Source of the DNA: Novosphingobium sp.
GTDB lineage: Bacteria; Pseudomonadota; Alphaproteobacteria; Sphingomonadales; Sphingomonadaceae
Assembly (NCBI RefSeq): GCF_039595395.1
Contig: NZ_JBCNLP010000001.1
Location: 2,170,001-2,234,000 of the forward strand
Direction: 5' to 3'
DNA: 64,000 bases
In this document: one piece after another, positions 9,014 to 17,635 of the stretch
Numbering within the stretch: position 1 is the first letter of the stretch
How the letters are laid out: each line of letters starts with the position of its first letter
The notes under the pieces: generated by a model
What the model saw: the letters and a program-made list of their open reading frames with translations, nothing else
Told to the model about the DNA's origin: nothing
Database searches by the model: none
Program-made: the position numbers and the translations under genes

Positions 9014-10033
9014 ATGCGGTTCCAGCGACTGGACCTCAACCTGCTGGTGGCGCTCGACGCCCTGCTTTCGGAAAAGAGCGTCAGCCTGGCCGCCGACCGC
9101 CTCTGCCTGTCGCAATCGGCGACGAGCAGCGCGCTGGGCCGCCTGCGCGACTATTTTGGCGATGATCTTCTGGTGCTCAAGGGCCGGGGCATGGTGCTGA
9201 CCGCCCGCGCCGAGGAACTGATCGAGCCAGTGCGCGCCGTGCTGGAGCAGATCCGCACCACCGTCGCCATCGCGCCCGAGTTCGATCCGGCCACGGCGGA
9301 CCGGCAGGTGCGCATCATGGCCTCGGACTATTCCACGCAGGTGCTGTTGGCGAGCGTTCTGGCCACGCTGGAGCGCGAGGCGCCCAACCTGCGCTTCGAG
9401 ATCCAGCCGATGGGCGACAATCCCATCGAGACCCTGGAGCGCGGGTTGATCGACCTGCTGTTGACCATCGATTTCGCGATCAGCGCCGATCATCCCAGCC
9501 AGGTGCTGTTCGAGGATGATTATGTGGTGGTGGGGGATGCCGCCAATCCTGATCTGCAAGGGGACATCACGCGCGAGCGCTATTTCGCCCTGGGCCACGT
9601 GACGGCGCGTTTCGGCAAGAGCCGTACCCCCGCCTTCGATGACTGGTTCGTGCGCCGCCAGAAGACCCAGCGCCGCATCGAGGTGGTGGCCCCCACGTTC
9701 CTGTCGCAGGCGGGGCTGGTGATCGGCACGCGGCGCATCGCCACGATGCATCGCCGTCTGGCCAACCAGATCGTCCCCGGATTTATTGGTATGGGAGGGG
9801 GGCTGGTGATGCGTGAGGTGCCCTTCGACATCCCGCCGATCCGCGAGGCGATCCAGTGGCATATCTCGAACAACAATGACCGGGCATTGCGCTGGGTGGT
9901 GGAGCGGCTGGCGGCTCACGTGCAGGAAAGCACACCGCCGGTCGAGAGCAATGTGGTGCCCATTGCCGAGGCCCGGCGGGACGAGATCGCGGTGCAGTTC
10001 CAGCAATACCAGCCCGGACCGCGCAACAACTGA
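9014..10033 (+). CDS. LysR-family transcriptional regulator (NodD/NahR-like)
   Basis: The 339-aa regulator has an N-terminal winged helix-turn-helix at about residues 8-65: RLDLNLLVALDALL, then SVSLAADRLCLSQSATSSAL. The wording DLNLLVALDALL and DDLLV is typical of the NodD/NahR branch, which senses aromatic inducers through the C-terminal periplasmic-binding-like domain. The ATG at 9014 has AGAGAGG about 6 bases upstream; an ATG six bases earlier is too close. The C-terminus carries an unusual 40-residue tail past the co-inducer domain. It probably controls the receptor/dehydrogenase genes or the divergent monooxygenase. Confidence 0.88.
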   Translation: MRFQRLDLNLLVALDALLSEKSVSLAADRLCLSQSATSSALGRLRDYFGDDLLVLKGRGMVLTARAEELIEPVRAVLEQIRTTVAIAPEFDPATADRQVRIMASDYSTQVLLASVLATLEREAPNLRFEIQPMGDNPIETLERGLIDLLLTIDFAISADHPSQVLFEDDYVVVGDAANPDLQGDITRERYFALGHVTARFGKSRTPAFDDWFVRRQKTQRRIEVVAPTFLSQAGLVIGTRRIATMHRRLANQIVPGFIGMGGGLVMREVPFDIPPIREAIQWHISNNNDRALRWVVERLAAHVQESTPPVESNVVPIAEARRDEIAVQFQQYQPGPRNN

Positions 10034-10042
10034 TCGGCTGTT

Positions 10043-10483
10043 TCAGGGCTCGCGCTGATCGAAACTGGCGCGGGCCGTGATGATCGCTTCGCTGCGCGCG
10101 TTGACCCAATCGATCATCTGCCGCCCCTCGCGCGCCAATTCCAGCCCCAGCGCGGTCAGGCGATAGGAGACGCGCGGCGGCACATCCGTGGTGATGTGAC
10201 GCGCAACGAAGCCGTCACGCTCCAGCGCGCGCAGTTTCAGCGTCAGCACGCGTTGCGAGATGGCCTGTTCTTCCGACAGCGCCGACAGCGCCCGCTTCAG
10301 ATCGGCATGGCGCCATTCTCCGATCACCAGAACCTGCAGGACCAGCGAGGTCCAGCGGTCGCCCAGCATGGCCATCACCTCGCGCGGGGGATCGACGCGG
10401 CGGGTGCCATGCTGCGCCATATCCGTAGCCAGCGTGCTCAGCCCCGAGCGCAGATGTTGAGGAAAGTCGTCCGGATCGATCAC
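10043..10483 (-). CDS. HxlR-family transcriptional regulator
   Basis: A single winged-helix domain of about 146 aa begins REVMAMLGDRWTSLVLQVL and continues through LTLKLRALERDGFVAR and VSYRLTALG, the signature of HxlR proteins. These dimeric regulators often control redox or aldehyde-stress genes and neighbouring oxidoreductases. I chose the GTG at 10483 because GGGAG lies 6 bases upstream; an inner ATG (MAQHGTRR) is possible. It is divergent from a short-chain dehydrogenase across 133 bp and convergent with LysR, so it likely governs the dehydrogenase/CrtI-like operon. Confidence 0.82.
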   Translation of the reverse strand: MIDPDDFPQHLRSGLSTLATDMAQHGTRRVDPPREVMAMLGDRWTSLVLQVLVIGEWRHADLKRALSALSEEQAISQRVLTLKLRALERDGFVARHITTDVPPRVSYRLTALGLELAREGRQMIDWVNARSEAIITARASFDQREP

Positions 10484-10616
10484 TGCGTCTCCCGTCGTTC
10501 TGGCGTGGGGCAGGACTTTGTTCAGGGCACAAAAAAGTGCCGTCTTCCGCCCGTTGGAGGCGGGATTAAGAGCATCGATCAGCCGCGCGGACAAGCGCGG
10601 AAAATGGGAGATGCAT

Positions 10617-11429
10617 ATGTCTCGGGACGCAATCCGGCTGGATGGCAAGGTCGCGCTGATCACCGGCGGGGCAGGGGGGATCGGCTGGGCCACGGCGCAA
10701 CTGATGGCGCGGCGCGGGGCGCTGGTGGCGATCGCGGATATCGCTTTCGACCGTGCACGGGAATTGGCGGAGGGGCTGCCGGGCGCTCTGGCGATCGCGC
10801 TGGATCTGGAACAGGCTGACAGCATCGAGGCGATGATCGCGCAGACCGTTGCGCATTTCGGGCGGCTGGATGTGCTGCACAACAATGCTGCGCTGCTCGG
10901 CCCCGAGATTGCGCAGCAGGATGGTGATATCGAGCATATGGCCACCGCACTTTGGGACCGGACCTATGCGGTGAATGTGCGCGGCACGATGATCGGCTGC
11001 CGCGCCGCGCTGCCGCATCTGCGCGAAACAGGCGGGAATATCGTCAACACCGTCAGCAATCTGGCGCTTCAGGGGCATATCATTCAGGCGGCCTATTCGT
11101 CATCGAAGGCCGCGATCATCCAGATGACCCGTGCGATTGCCGCCAGCCATGGCATCCATGGGGTGCGCTGCAACGCCGTCGCGCCCGGCATGACGATGAC
11201 GCCTGCCCTGCGTGAGGCTTTCCCGCTCCCATTGCGTGCGGCGGTCGAGGGTGAAACCCTGCGAACCCAACTGGGCGAGGCCGAGGATATTGCCGAGGCG
11301 GTCGCCTTCCTCGCCAGCGATGCCGCGCGGCATATCACGGGTCAGGTGCTGGTGGCCGATGGCGGCTGTGCCAGCCATGTGCCGGGCCTTGCCGCCTTCC
11401 GTGCTTTCCTTTCGGGAGAAAACCATTGA
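10617..11429 (+). CDS. Short-chain dehydrogenase/reductase
   Basis: The 270-aa classical SDR has the cofactor motif TGGAGGIG (16-23), NNAALLG, and the catalytic pair Tyr160/Lys164 in YSSSK. ADGG near the end is also conserved. It uses NAD(P)H to interconvert an alcohol and a ketone. The start at 10617 is chosen over the ATG at 10611 because GGGAG ends at 10610. Its stop overlaps the TTG start of the next flavoprotein, showing translational coupling. It is the first gene of a plus-strand run (SDR, CrtI-like, 76-aa protein, VOC enzyme). The substrate is unknown. Confidence 0.88.
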   Translation: MSRDAIRLDGKVALITGGAGGIGWATAQLMARRGALVAIADIAFDRARELAEGLPGALAIALDLEQADSIEAMIAQTVAHFGRLDVLHNNAALLGPEIAQQDGDIEHMATALWDRTYAVNVRGTMIGCRAALPHLRETGGNIVNTVSNLALQGHIIQAAYSSSKAAIIQMTRAIAASHGIHGVRCNAVAPGMTMTPALREAFPLPLRAAVEGETLRTQLGEAEDIAEAVAFLASDAARHITGQVLVADGGCASHVPGLAAFRAFLSGENH

Positions 11430-13009
11430 GCAATTACGACATCGTGGTGATGGGCGCGGGCCATAATGGCCTGACCGCCGCCGCTTATATGGCCAAGGCC
11501 GGCAAGAAGGTGCTGGTGCTGGAGCGCAAGCCGCATTTTGGCGGCGGCGTCTCCACCCGCGAACTGATCAAGCCCGGCTTCTGGCATGATGAGCATTCCA
11601 ATGTGCATATCATGATCCAGGGCAACCCCATGCTGCGTCAGGACGAACTCGGCCTGCTGGGCCGGTTTGGCCTTGAATATATCTACCCCGAACTACCCCA
11701 TGCCTCGATTTGGGACGATGGCACCATCGTGCGTTCCTGGAAGGACCTGGACCGCACCTGTGAGGAAATCGCCACCTTCAGCCCGCGCGATGCCGAGGCC
11801 TATCGCACCTTCGCCAAGGCCAGCATGGCCGCCCTGCCAATGTTTATGAGCGGGCTCTATGCGCCGCCCTTCCCGATGGGCGCCTTTGTGGCGATGATGG
11901 ACCAGTCCGACGAGGGCCGCTTCCTGCTCGATGTCATGAGCCGCAGCGCTCTGGACGTGGTGAACCAGTATTTCGAGAGCGACCTGCTGCGCCTCCACAT
12001 TCTGCGCATGGTCACTGAAAACCTGCAGATGCCCGATGAATTGGGGACTGGCATGGGCGCCTTCCTGATGCCGGGGATCATCCATACCTATGGCTGCTCG
12101 ATGCCCAAGGGCGGTTCGGGGCAACTGAGCAAGGCGCTGGTCCGCGCCATCGAGCATTGGGGCGGCGAGGTGCGCTGCAGCGCCGAGGTTCGCCGCGTGA
12201 TCATCTCTTCCGGCAAGGCTGTCGGGCTGGAATTGACCACGGGCGAAAGCTTCATGGCGAAGGATGGCGTGATCGGCGCGATCCATCCCCATGTGCTGCG
12301 CAAATTCGTCGCCGAAACGCCCGAGCCGGTGCTGCAACGGGCCGAGCGCGTCACGCCCTCGACCTTCTCGATCAACCTCACGCATCTGACGCTGAAAGAA
12401 CGCCTCAAGCTGAAGGTCGGCAATGACACCAATGCCATGATGACCGAACTCATGGACTTCTACACCATGCGCGACATGCTGCTCGAATATGACAAGCTGC
12501 GCCGGGGCCTGACCGCGCCGCGCCTGATTGCGGGTGGCGACAACACGATCTTCGATCCCAGCCGCGCGCCGGAAGGGGCCGGCGTGTTTTATGGGGTGAA
12601 TTTCGCGCCCTATGAGCTGTTTGATGGCGGCCACGCGGCTTGGGATGAGCGCAAGGAAGAGGTGGCCGATGCTGCCCTTGCGCAATACCGCAAGTTCTAC
12701 AGCAACCTCACCGACGACAACATCACCGGCCGCCTGATCCGCTCGCCCATCGATCATGAGCGCGACAGCCCGGCCAGCTTTATCAAGGGTGACATCCACG
12801 GTTGCGCGCCCTTCATGTATCAGTCGGTCGGCCATCGCCCCACACCGGACCTCGGCAGCTTCCGCGTGCCGCAGATCGAGGGGCTCTATCTGGTCGGGCC
12901 CTTTATGCATCCGGGCGGCGGGGTCTTCGGTGCGGGCCGCGCCACGGCGATCCAGATGATGGACGATATGGGCATCGATTTCGACAAGGTTTGCGGAGGG
13001 CCCATCTGA
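11426..13009 (+). CDS. FAD/NAD(P)-dependent oxidoreductase of the phytoene desaturase (CrtI-like) superfamily
   Basis: The 527-aa protein has an N-terminal FAD motif (VVMGAGHNGLTAAAYMAKAG) near residues 8-27 and the C-terminal family motif GPFMHPGGGVFGAGRATAIQMM. These features group it with CrtI-like dehydrogenases and isomerases rather than monooxygenases. The start is TTG at 11426, overlapping the preceding stop (TTGA), with GGGAG about 6 bases upstream. The frame also overlaps the next ORF by TGATG. Because it lies among catabolic genes and no phytoene synthase or cyclase is nearby, a carotenoid role is unlikely. It may desaturate or isomerise an alicyclic or dihydro intermediate. Confidence 0.82.
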   Translation: MSNYDIVVMGAGHNGLTAAAYMAKAGKKVLVLERKPHFGGGVSTRELIKPGFWHDEHSNVHIMIQGNPMLRQDELGLLGRFGLEYIYPELPHASIWDDGTIVRSWKDLDRTCEEIATFSPRDAEAYRTFAKASMAALPMFMSGLYAPPFPMGAFVAMMDQSDEGRFLLDVMSRSALDVVNQYFESDLLRLHILRMVTENLQMPDELGTGMGAFLMPGIIHTYGCSMPKGGSGQLSKALVRAIEHWGGEVRCSAEVRRVIISSGKAVGLELTTGESFMAKDGVIGAIHPHVLRKFVAETPEPVLQRAERVTPSTFSINLTHLTLKERLKLKVGNDTNAMMTELMDFYTMRDMLLEYDKLRRGLTAPRLIAGGDNTIFDPSRAPEGAGVFYGVNFAPYELFDGGHAAWDERKEEVADAALAQYRKFYSNLTDDNITGRLIRSPIDHERDSPASFIKGDIHGCAPFMYQSVGHRPTPDLGSFRVPQIEGLYLVGPFMHPGGGVFGAGRATAIQMMDDMGIDFDKVCGGPI

Positions 13010-13239
13010 TGAACACCACCACCAAGCCGCTGCAAATGCGGGTGCTCGACGCCAATGACAAGGAGCTGATGACCGTCCGCAAGATCGAGCGTGATGGCGA
13101 TGCGCTGGTCATCCGCGGCAAGATCTTCGGCGCCATGCCCATGGTCGCCAAGCTGACGCCCGAGGAAGCAAGAGCCGCGCTCAAGCTGCTGGACGTCAGG
13201 ACCATCCTGTTCCTGATCACCATGCTGTTCCGCAAATAG
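13009..13239 (+). CDS. Small protein of unknown function, coupled to the CrtI-like gene
   Basis: This 76-codon ORF starts at the ATG of a TGATG overlap with the upstream flavoprotein. It is charged through residues 10-60 (VLDANDKELMTVRKIERDG, TPEEARAALKLL). It ends in a hydrophobic stretch RTILFLITMLFRK that could lie along or in a membrane. The coupling and normal codon use argue that it is real. I do not recognise a domain; an accessory or membrane-tethering subunit of the flavoprotein is one guess. Confidence 0.7.
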   Translation: MNTTTKPLQMRVLDANDKELMTVRKIERDGDALVIRGKIFGAMPMVAKLTPEEARAALKLLDVRTILFLITMLFRK

Positions 13240-13315
13240 CTTGGCTTCGATCCTTTGCGTTTCTGCCCAAGCCTGCTCCCCGCCATAAACGGGGGGCATA
13301 GTCTTGGGAGAAGTT

Positions 13316-14374
13316 ATGAGCATTCTGGGTGTAGAAAGCGCCGTTTTCGGCGTGGCGGATGTGGCCGAGCATGCCCGCTTCTGGACCGATTTCGGCCTGC
13401 CGGTGGAAAGCATCACGCCAGATGAAGCGGTGTTCCGCCTTGCCTCGGGCAGCCGCGTCGTGATCCTGCGGCATGGGGACGCCCGCCTGCCATCGCCCGA
13501 CCCTTTCCCCGGTGACGGCCTGAAGGAAACCGTCTGGGGCGTCGACACGCTGGCCAATCTGGAGACCATCGCTGCCAGCCTCGCCAGCGAAGTCCCTGTC
13601 GTTCACGATGCTGACGGAACCGTCCATGCGGTCTGCCCCGATGGGCAACCCATTGCCCTGCGTGTCTGGGCCAAGCGCAGTTTCGTGTCGGAAGCCAGCC
13701 CGGTCAACACGCCCGCCAGCCATCCGCGCTTCAACCAGCATCGCATCTGGCGACAAAAGACCATCCCCAAGACGATCAACCATGTCGTCTTCTTCTCGCC
13801 GGATTACATCGCCAGCTTCGAATTCTACGAACGCCACCTTGGCTTCCGCTATATCGATCATTCGCGCGGGGTGGGTATCTTCTCCCGCGCGCCGGGGACC
13901 TTCGAGCATCACTCGATCTTCTGGGTCAACTGCGACCTGCCGATCGCTCCGGATCACTTCAAATTCATGCATATCGCCTTCGGTTGCGACGATATCGACG
14001 AAGTGATGCTGGGCGCCAACATCATGGAAGCCAAAGGCTGGAAAAACGAGTCGATGAACTCAAGCGGCGGCATTTCCCGCCACCGTATTTCCAGCGCGAT
14101 CTACTACTATTGCGATATGCCCGGCCACGCCGGAGAAGCAGAATATCACGCCGATACCGACTATGTCGACGACAATTGGGTGCCGCGCGCGTGGGATTTC
14201 CGCTTCGGTTCGCTGCTCTGGGCAAACAATGCGCCACCGATCTTTCGTGGCCCGGATATCCCATGGGATATGCAGTTCGATGCGGAGCGGAAAAGCTTCG
14301 AGCCCTATCGCAAGAAGGGGACTGTCGAGGGGGTTCTGGCTGAACTGACCGAAGATGATGAGCATGCGATTTAA
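13316..14374 (+). CDS. Two-domain VOC-superfamily enzyme, probable extradiol ring-cleavage dioxygenase
   Basis: The 352-aa protein contains two vicinal-oxygen-chelate modules (about 1-120 and 150-300), the layout of type I extradiol dioxygenases. In the second module His156 (INHVVFF), His219 (FMHIAFG) and Glu274 or Glu276 (GEAEYHAD) form a plausible 2-His-1-carboxylate Fe(II) site. Tyr and His residues near the C-terminal part also fit. The first module lacks these ligands, as usual. Such enzymes cleave catechols next to the hydroxyls. The start at 13316 has GGGAG upstream. Nearby flavin monooxygenase, serine C-C hydrolase and FAH-family genes supply the usual partner steps. The substrate is not known and a non-dioxygenase VOC function cannot be excluded. 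Confidence 0.75.
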   Translation: MSILGVESAVFGVADVAEHARFWTDFGLPVESITPDEAVFRLASGSRVVILRHGDARLPSPDPFPGDGLKETVWGVDTLANLETIAASLASEVPVVHDADGTVHAVCPDGQPIALRVWAKRSFVSEASPVNTPASHPRFNQHRIWRQKTIPKTINHVVFFSPDYIASFEFYERHLGFRYIDHSRGVGIFSRAPGTFEHHSIFWVNCDLPIAPDHFKFMHIAFGCDDIDEVMLGANIMEAKGWKNESMNSSGGISRHRISSAIYYYCDMPGHAGEAEYHADTDYVDDNWVPRAWDFRFGSLLWANNAPPIFRGPDIPWDMQFDAERKSFEPYRKKGTVEGVLAELTEDDEHAI

Positions 14375-14394
14375 GGGGGTTTAGAAGGGTAAAT

Positions 14395-14415
14395 GCGAGG
14401 GTGTTACACCCTCGC
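14395..14415 (+). terminator. Hairpin downstream of the VOC enzyme gene
   Basis: GCGAGGGTG (14395-14403) and CACCCTCGC (14407-14415) pair perfectly around TTA. It lies 20 bases after the stop. No long U-run follows. The stem and loop resemble the hairpin at 14601-14623, and the pair brackets a 250-bp gene-free stretch. Confidence 0.6.
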
Positions 14416-14600
14416 GCTCCCATGAATGTCTACATTGTGCACATGGTTCGGCCATAGAGCAACGTCGCTGCGCCGCAGGCTCTAAAATGCAGAATGGCGC
14501 CGGGGCTTGCCTGCCTGCGGCGCTTTACGTTGTGCAGGTGGAGAGTTGGCGCGCACCGATCGGGTGCCACTGCCCTTGCGTCGGGAGACGTAACGGGGGT

Positions 14601-14623
14601 GCAGGGGGCGTAACGCCCCCTGC
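14601..14623 (-). terminator. Hairpin downstream of the ABM gene
   Basis: GCAGGGGGCG (14601-14610) and CGCCCCCTGC (14614-14623) pair perfectly with a TAA loop, 4 bases past the stop of the minus-strand ABM gene. It could end transcription from both sides. A related core (GTAACGGGGG) sits just upstream at about 14590, suggesting an intergenic palindromic repeat family. Confidence 0.6.
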
Positions 14624-14626
14624 TTC

Positions 14627-14935
14627 TCACTTCACTTCTACAGTTCCAATCACCGTCTGCAAATGTACCACCTCAGGCGCTGCCACGAAAAACGGCCCGG
14701 CCAGTGCGCGCCATTGCTGGAATGCCTCGGTTGAGCGGAAGTCCTCATTATGGGCCTCCACGCTCACCCAGCCGACAACCAGATGATAGATCTCCGGCGT
14801 TTCCACCACCCGCTCCAGAGCAAAGCCCGTGCAGCCCGGATGAGCCCGGAACAACGGTTCAGCTTCAGCCACGGCAGCCTCGAACTCGGCAGCGCGGGCG
14901 GGATCGATGGTGAGGCGGGCGATTTCGGTGACCAT
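14627..14935 (-). CDS. Antibiotic biosynthesis monooxygenase (ABM) domain protein
   Basis: The 102-aa protein is a single ferredoxin-like ABM domain (EIARLTIDPARAAEFEAAV ... HPGCTGFALERVVE ... YHLVVGWVSVEAHNEDFR). Members are small cofactor-free or heme-binding proteins such as quinone-forming monooxygenases, and many have unknown roles. It is the last gene of a minus-strand set (hydrolase, VOC, ABM) with 4-9 bp gaps. It may oxidise or sequester a phenolic intermediate of the pathway, but no catalytic residue pattern fixes this. Confidence 0.8.
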   Translation of the reverse strand: MVTEIARLTIDPARAAEFEAAVAEAEPLFRAHPGCTGFALERVVETPEIYHLVVGWVSVEAHNEDFRSTEAFQQWRALAGPFFVAAPEVVHLQTVIGTVEVK

Positions 14936-14944
14936 ATGGGGCTC

Positions 14945-15352
14945 TCAATCGTTGGATTCTTCGACGAATTCGATCAGGTTTCCCGCGCAGTCGCGGATAA
15001 AGCAACCCTTGCCGAAGTTTTCGCGCACCACGAAAGCAATGTCGACCTCCTTGGCCTCCATCTCGGTGAGGAAGGCTTCCAGATCGGCGACGCGGAAGGC
15101 GACATGCTTGTTGCCGTGGGTTTTCAGATCGCTGGGCGGGTGACGGCGTTCCTCGGGAAGGGGGGCGGCGCCTTCGACCTCAAAGATCTCGAAGCGCAGC
15201 GGGCCTTTCCTGACCATGGCGGTGTGGCTGCGGGCGGCCTCGATGTAGAAGCGCTTTTCCAGCTCGAAGCCCAGAACATTGCCGTACCAGTCCAGCGCCT
15301 CGTCAAGGCTGGGGACGGAGACGCCACCGTGGTGGAACGTGAATTCGGCCAT
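14945..15352 (-). CDS. Single-domain VOC (glyoxalase-like) protein
   Basis: The 135-aa protein has one VOC fold with His in FHHGGVSVPS near the N-terminus, a middle His in NKHVAFRVADL and Glu near the C-terminus (NLIEFVEES). These are positioned as metal ligands. The start at 15352 (MAEFTFHH) leaves 4 bp from the upstream hydrolase stop, so the two are one transcript. Possible activities are lyase, isomerase or epimerase on a ring-fission product. The precise function is unknown. Confidence 0.82.
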   Translation of the reverse strand: MAEFTFHHGGVSVPSLDEALDWYGNVLGFELEKRFYIEAARSHTAMVRKGPLRFEIFEVEGAAPLPEERRHPPSDLKTHGNKHVAFRVADLEAFLTEMEAKEVDIAFVVRENFGKGCFIRDCAGNLIEFVEESND

Positions 15353-15356
15353 GAGC

Positions 15357-16508
15357 TCAGCCCATCTTCGCGAAGGTTTTGGCGCACCAGTCGGCGATAT
15401 AGTCGCGCATGCCGGTGCCATTGTCGGCCCCACAGTGCTCGACTTCGAAATCGGCCTTGGTGAACATGCGCAGGTGGCGGTCGGGGCTGTTCACCGCCTG
15501 GTCGTAGCTGCGCTGGGCGTTGAAGGCGGGGATCTGGCGGTCGTTCTCGCCATGGGTGATCAGGAAGGGCACCCGGATTTTCTCGACCTGGCCATCGAGC
15601 GTGATCTGGTCGGCATAATCGAGAAAGGCATCGCGGTCCTCGAAGCCAAAGACCCACAGCACATGGTCCCAGTAATGGGGCACGGGGTTTTCGCCCTCGT
15701 TCGTCACCCGCTCGCGCTGGCGCTGGCCCCAGACGTGGTTGGCGCCCATCACCGCGCACAGCGCATAGCGCGGATCGTTGGCCGCGATGCGCGGCGCGTG
15801 ATAGCCGCCGAAGGAGAGGCCGAAGATGCCGATCTTCCGGTGGTCCACATCGCTGCGGGTCAGCAGATAGTCGAAGGCGGGGCTGCCCCAGCGCTCGGCG
15901 TCATAGACGGCGGGCAGGTTGCGCTTGCGGATCGCCTCGCCGGTGCCGGGCTGGTCGAGGAACAGCGTGTTCATGCCCCGCTCCAGATTGGAGGCGCCAT
16001 GGCCCGCCATATTGACCTGCTCCTTCATGGAATCGAGACCATTGACCGAAACCAGCGTGGGGCGCGCTGTACCGCTGCCATCATGCACGAAAATGCCGGT
16101 ATAGCTGGAGCCCTCATAGGGGATCTCGACCTTCTCGACATGCAGCCCGCGCAGTTTGGAGCCCTTGAGATAAAGCTCCATGCCCTTGTCATAGGCCGCC
16201 CAGCGCGGGGCATAATCCCGGCTCTGCATACGCTCGGCGGCGAGGTAATAGCCACTGGCGCGCAAATATTTGGTGCCTGCGGAAAGGTCATAGCCATCGG
16301 CCAGATCGGCATCGGCATTGGCTGCCACCTGATCGGCCACGGCGATCCAGCTATCGAACAAAGCGGCGGAACCGGCATCGGCGCCGGATTTGGCGGCCTC
16401 GCGCACGGGGCGGCAGGCTTCGTCGATCTCGCCGTGATTGCCGCCGCAGACCAGCGCCAGATTGGTCGCCAGATTCCAGACGTAATTGCCGGGGAAGGGT
16501 TCGAACAT
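15357..16508 (-). CDS. Serine alpha/beta hydrolase (FrsA/DUF1100-like), possible C-C bond hydrolase
   Basis: The 383-aa hydrolase has the nucleophile elbow GLSFGGYH with Ser232, a later acid in ITHGENDRQIP and a C-terminal His in EVEHCG. The extra N-terminal helical domain of about 130 residues and the wording NAQRSYDQAVNSPDRHLRMF match the group that includes FrsA-like esterases and the C-C cleaving 2,6-dihydroxypseudooxynicotine hydrolase. I chose the ATG at 16508, where AAGGA lies 7 bases upstream; another ATG is 6 bases earlier. It is divergent from the FAH-family gene. In a ring-cleavage pathway it could hydrolyse a diketone or ring-fission product. Confidence 0.82.
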   Translation of the reverse strand: MFEPFPGNYVWNLATNLALVCGGNHGEIDEACRPVREAAKSGADAGSAALFDSWIAVADQVAANADADLADGYDLSAGTKYLRASGYYLAAERMQSRDYAPRWAAYDKGMELYLKGSKLRGLHVEKVEIPYEGSSYTGIFVHDGSGTARPTLVSVNGLDSMKEQVNMAGHGASNLERGMNTLFLDQPGTGEAIRKRNLPAVYDAERWGSPAFDYLLTRSDVDHRKIGIFGLSFGGYHAPRIAANDPRYALCAVMGANHVWGQRQRERVTNEGENPVPHYWDHVLWVFGFEDRDAFLDYADQITLDGQVEKIRVPFLITHGENDRQIPAFNAQRSYDQAVNSPDRHLRMFTKADFEVEHCGADNGTGMRDYIADWCAKTFAKMG

Positions 16509-16690
16509 CCTCATATCCTTGATTGATGGCCCGGCGCACTCGGGGCAAAACAGGTTTCTCCGGCGTCCTGCCACGTCTCTTTGCGCACGGACCAACGCAT
16601 AGGATCGATGGCACACTATTGATGCGATGCCTTTGCTGCCCGCCGTCCGCGCCGCTAGCCTGCCCCTCAACTTCGAAACGGGAGAGAGAG

Positions 16691-17635
16691 ATGCGTCTGG
16701 CAACTGTGCGCGATGGGACAGCCGATGGGCGTCTGGTCGTGATCGCGCCCGATGGTGAGGGCTGCACGGAGGCCCCGGTCGCCACGCTGCAACAGGCTCT
16801 TGAGCAATGGGACAAGGTTTCCGCAGCGCTGGCCGGGATTACCGATTTCCCGCAGGCGCTGGATCCGGCCCAACTGGCCGCGCCTCTGCCGCGTGCGTGG
16901 CAATGGCTCGATGGCTCGGCGTTCGCCAGCCATGGCGCGCTGATGGACAAGGTTCTGGGCGTCGAACCGCTCAAGACCGAGCGTCCGCTGATGTATCAGG
17001 GCGTCTCCGACCGCTTCTATGGCCCCCACGACGATGTCCGCTTCCCCGAAGAGGATCTGGGCATCGATTTCGAAGGCGAGTTCGGCGTGATCGTCGATGC
17101 CGTACCGATGGGCACCACGCCCGAGGCGGCGATGAAACACATCAGGCTGATCGTGCAGATCAACGACTGGTCGCTGCGCAAGCTGGCCGGTCCCGAGATG
17201 AAGACCGGCTTTGGCTGGGTTCAGGCGAAGCCGCCCTGCTCGATGGCGCCCTTTGCCGTCACGCCCGATGAACTGGGCGAAGCGTGGAAGAATGGCCGCG
17301 TCTGCCTCAACCTGCTGGTCGACTGGAACGGCAAGCGTTTCGGCGCCGCCAGCGGCGAACCGATGGGCCATGGCTTCCACGAACTGGTCGCCCATGCCGC
17401 GCGCACCCGCGATCTGGTGGCAGGCACGGTGATCGGTTCGGGCACCGTTTCCAACGAGAATTTCCGCGAGATCGGCTCCTCCTGCATCGCCGAGCAGCGG
17501 GGGATCGAGATCGTGGATGAGGGCGCCCCGCGCACCGACTTCATGCGCTTTGGCGACAGCGTCCGCATGGAAGCCGTCACCCCCACGGGCGCATCGCCCT
17601 TTGGCATCATCGAACAGAAGGTCATCAAGGCATGA
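16691..17635 (+). CDS. Fumarylacetoacetate hydrolase family protein
   Basis: The 314-aa protein has an N-terminal FAH-N region and the catalytic domain. Metal ligands are in DFEGEFGVIVD (Asp126, Glu128, Glu130), with QINDWSLR and GSGTVSNEN further on. The family cleaves C-C bonds of beta-diketo acids, or hydrates and decarboxylates ring-fission products. The ATG at 16691 follows GGGAGAGAG. Its stop overlaps the cupin start (ATGA) and the cupin overlaps an SDR, giving a tight three-gene operon. Together with the VOC dioxygenase this supports meta-type or gentisate-like degradation, with unidentified substrate. Confidence 0.87.
   Translation: MRLATVRDGTADGRLVVIAPDGEGCTEAPVATLQQALEQWDKVSAALAGITDFPQALDPAQLAAPLPRAWQWLDGSAFASHGALMDKVLGVEPLKTERPLMYQGVSDRFYGPHDDVRFPEEDLGIDFEGEFGVIVDAVPMGTTPEAAMKHIRLIVQINDWSLRKLAGPEMKTGFGWVQAKPPCSMAPFAVTPDELGEAWKNGRVCLNLLVDWNGKRFGAASGEPMGHGFHELVAHAARTRDLVAGTVIGSGTVSNENFREIGSSCIAEQRGIEIVDEGAPRTDFMRFGDSVRMEAVTPTGASPFGIIEQKVIKA

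Noticed and set aside
11693..12910. 405-codon frame antisense to the CrtI-like gene
   Set aside because: It lacks recognisable domains, while the other strand encodes an unambiguous flavoprotein.
11426..13009. Carotenoid biosynthesis locus
   Set aside because: No phytoene synthase, cyclase or GGPP synthase is nearby; all neighbours are catabolic.
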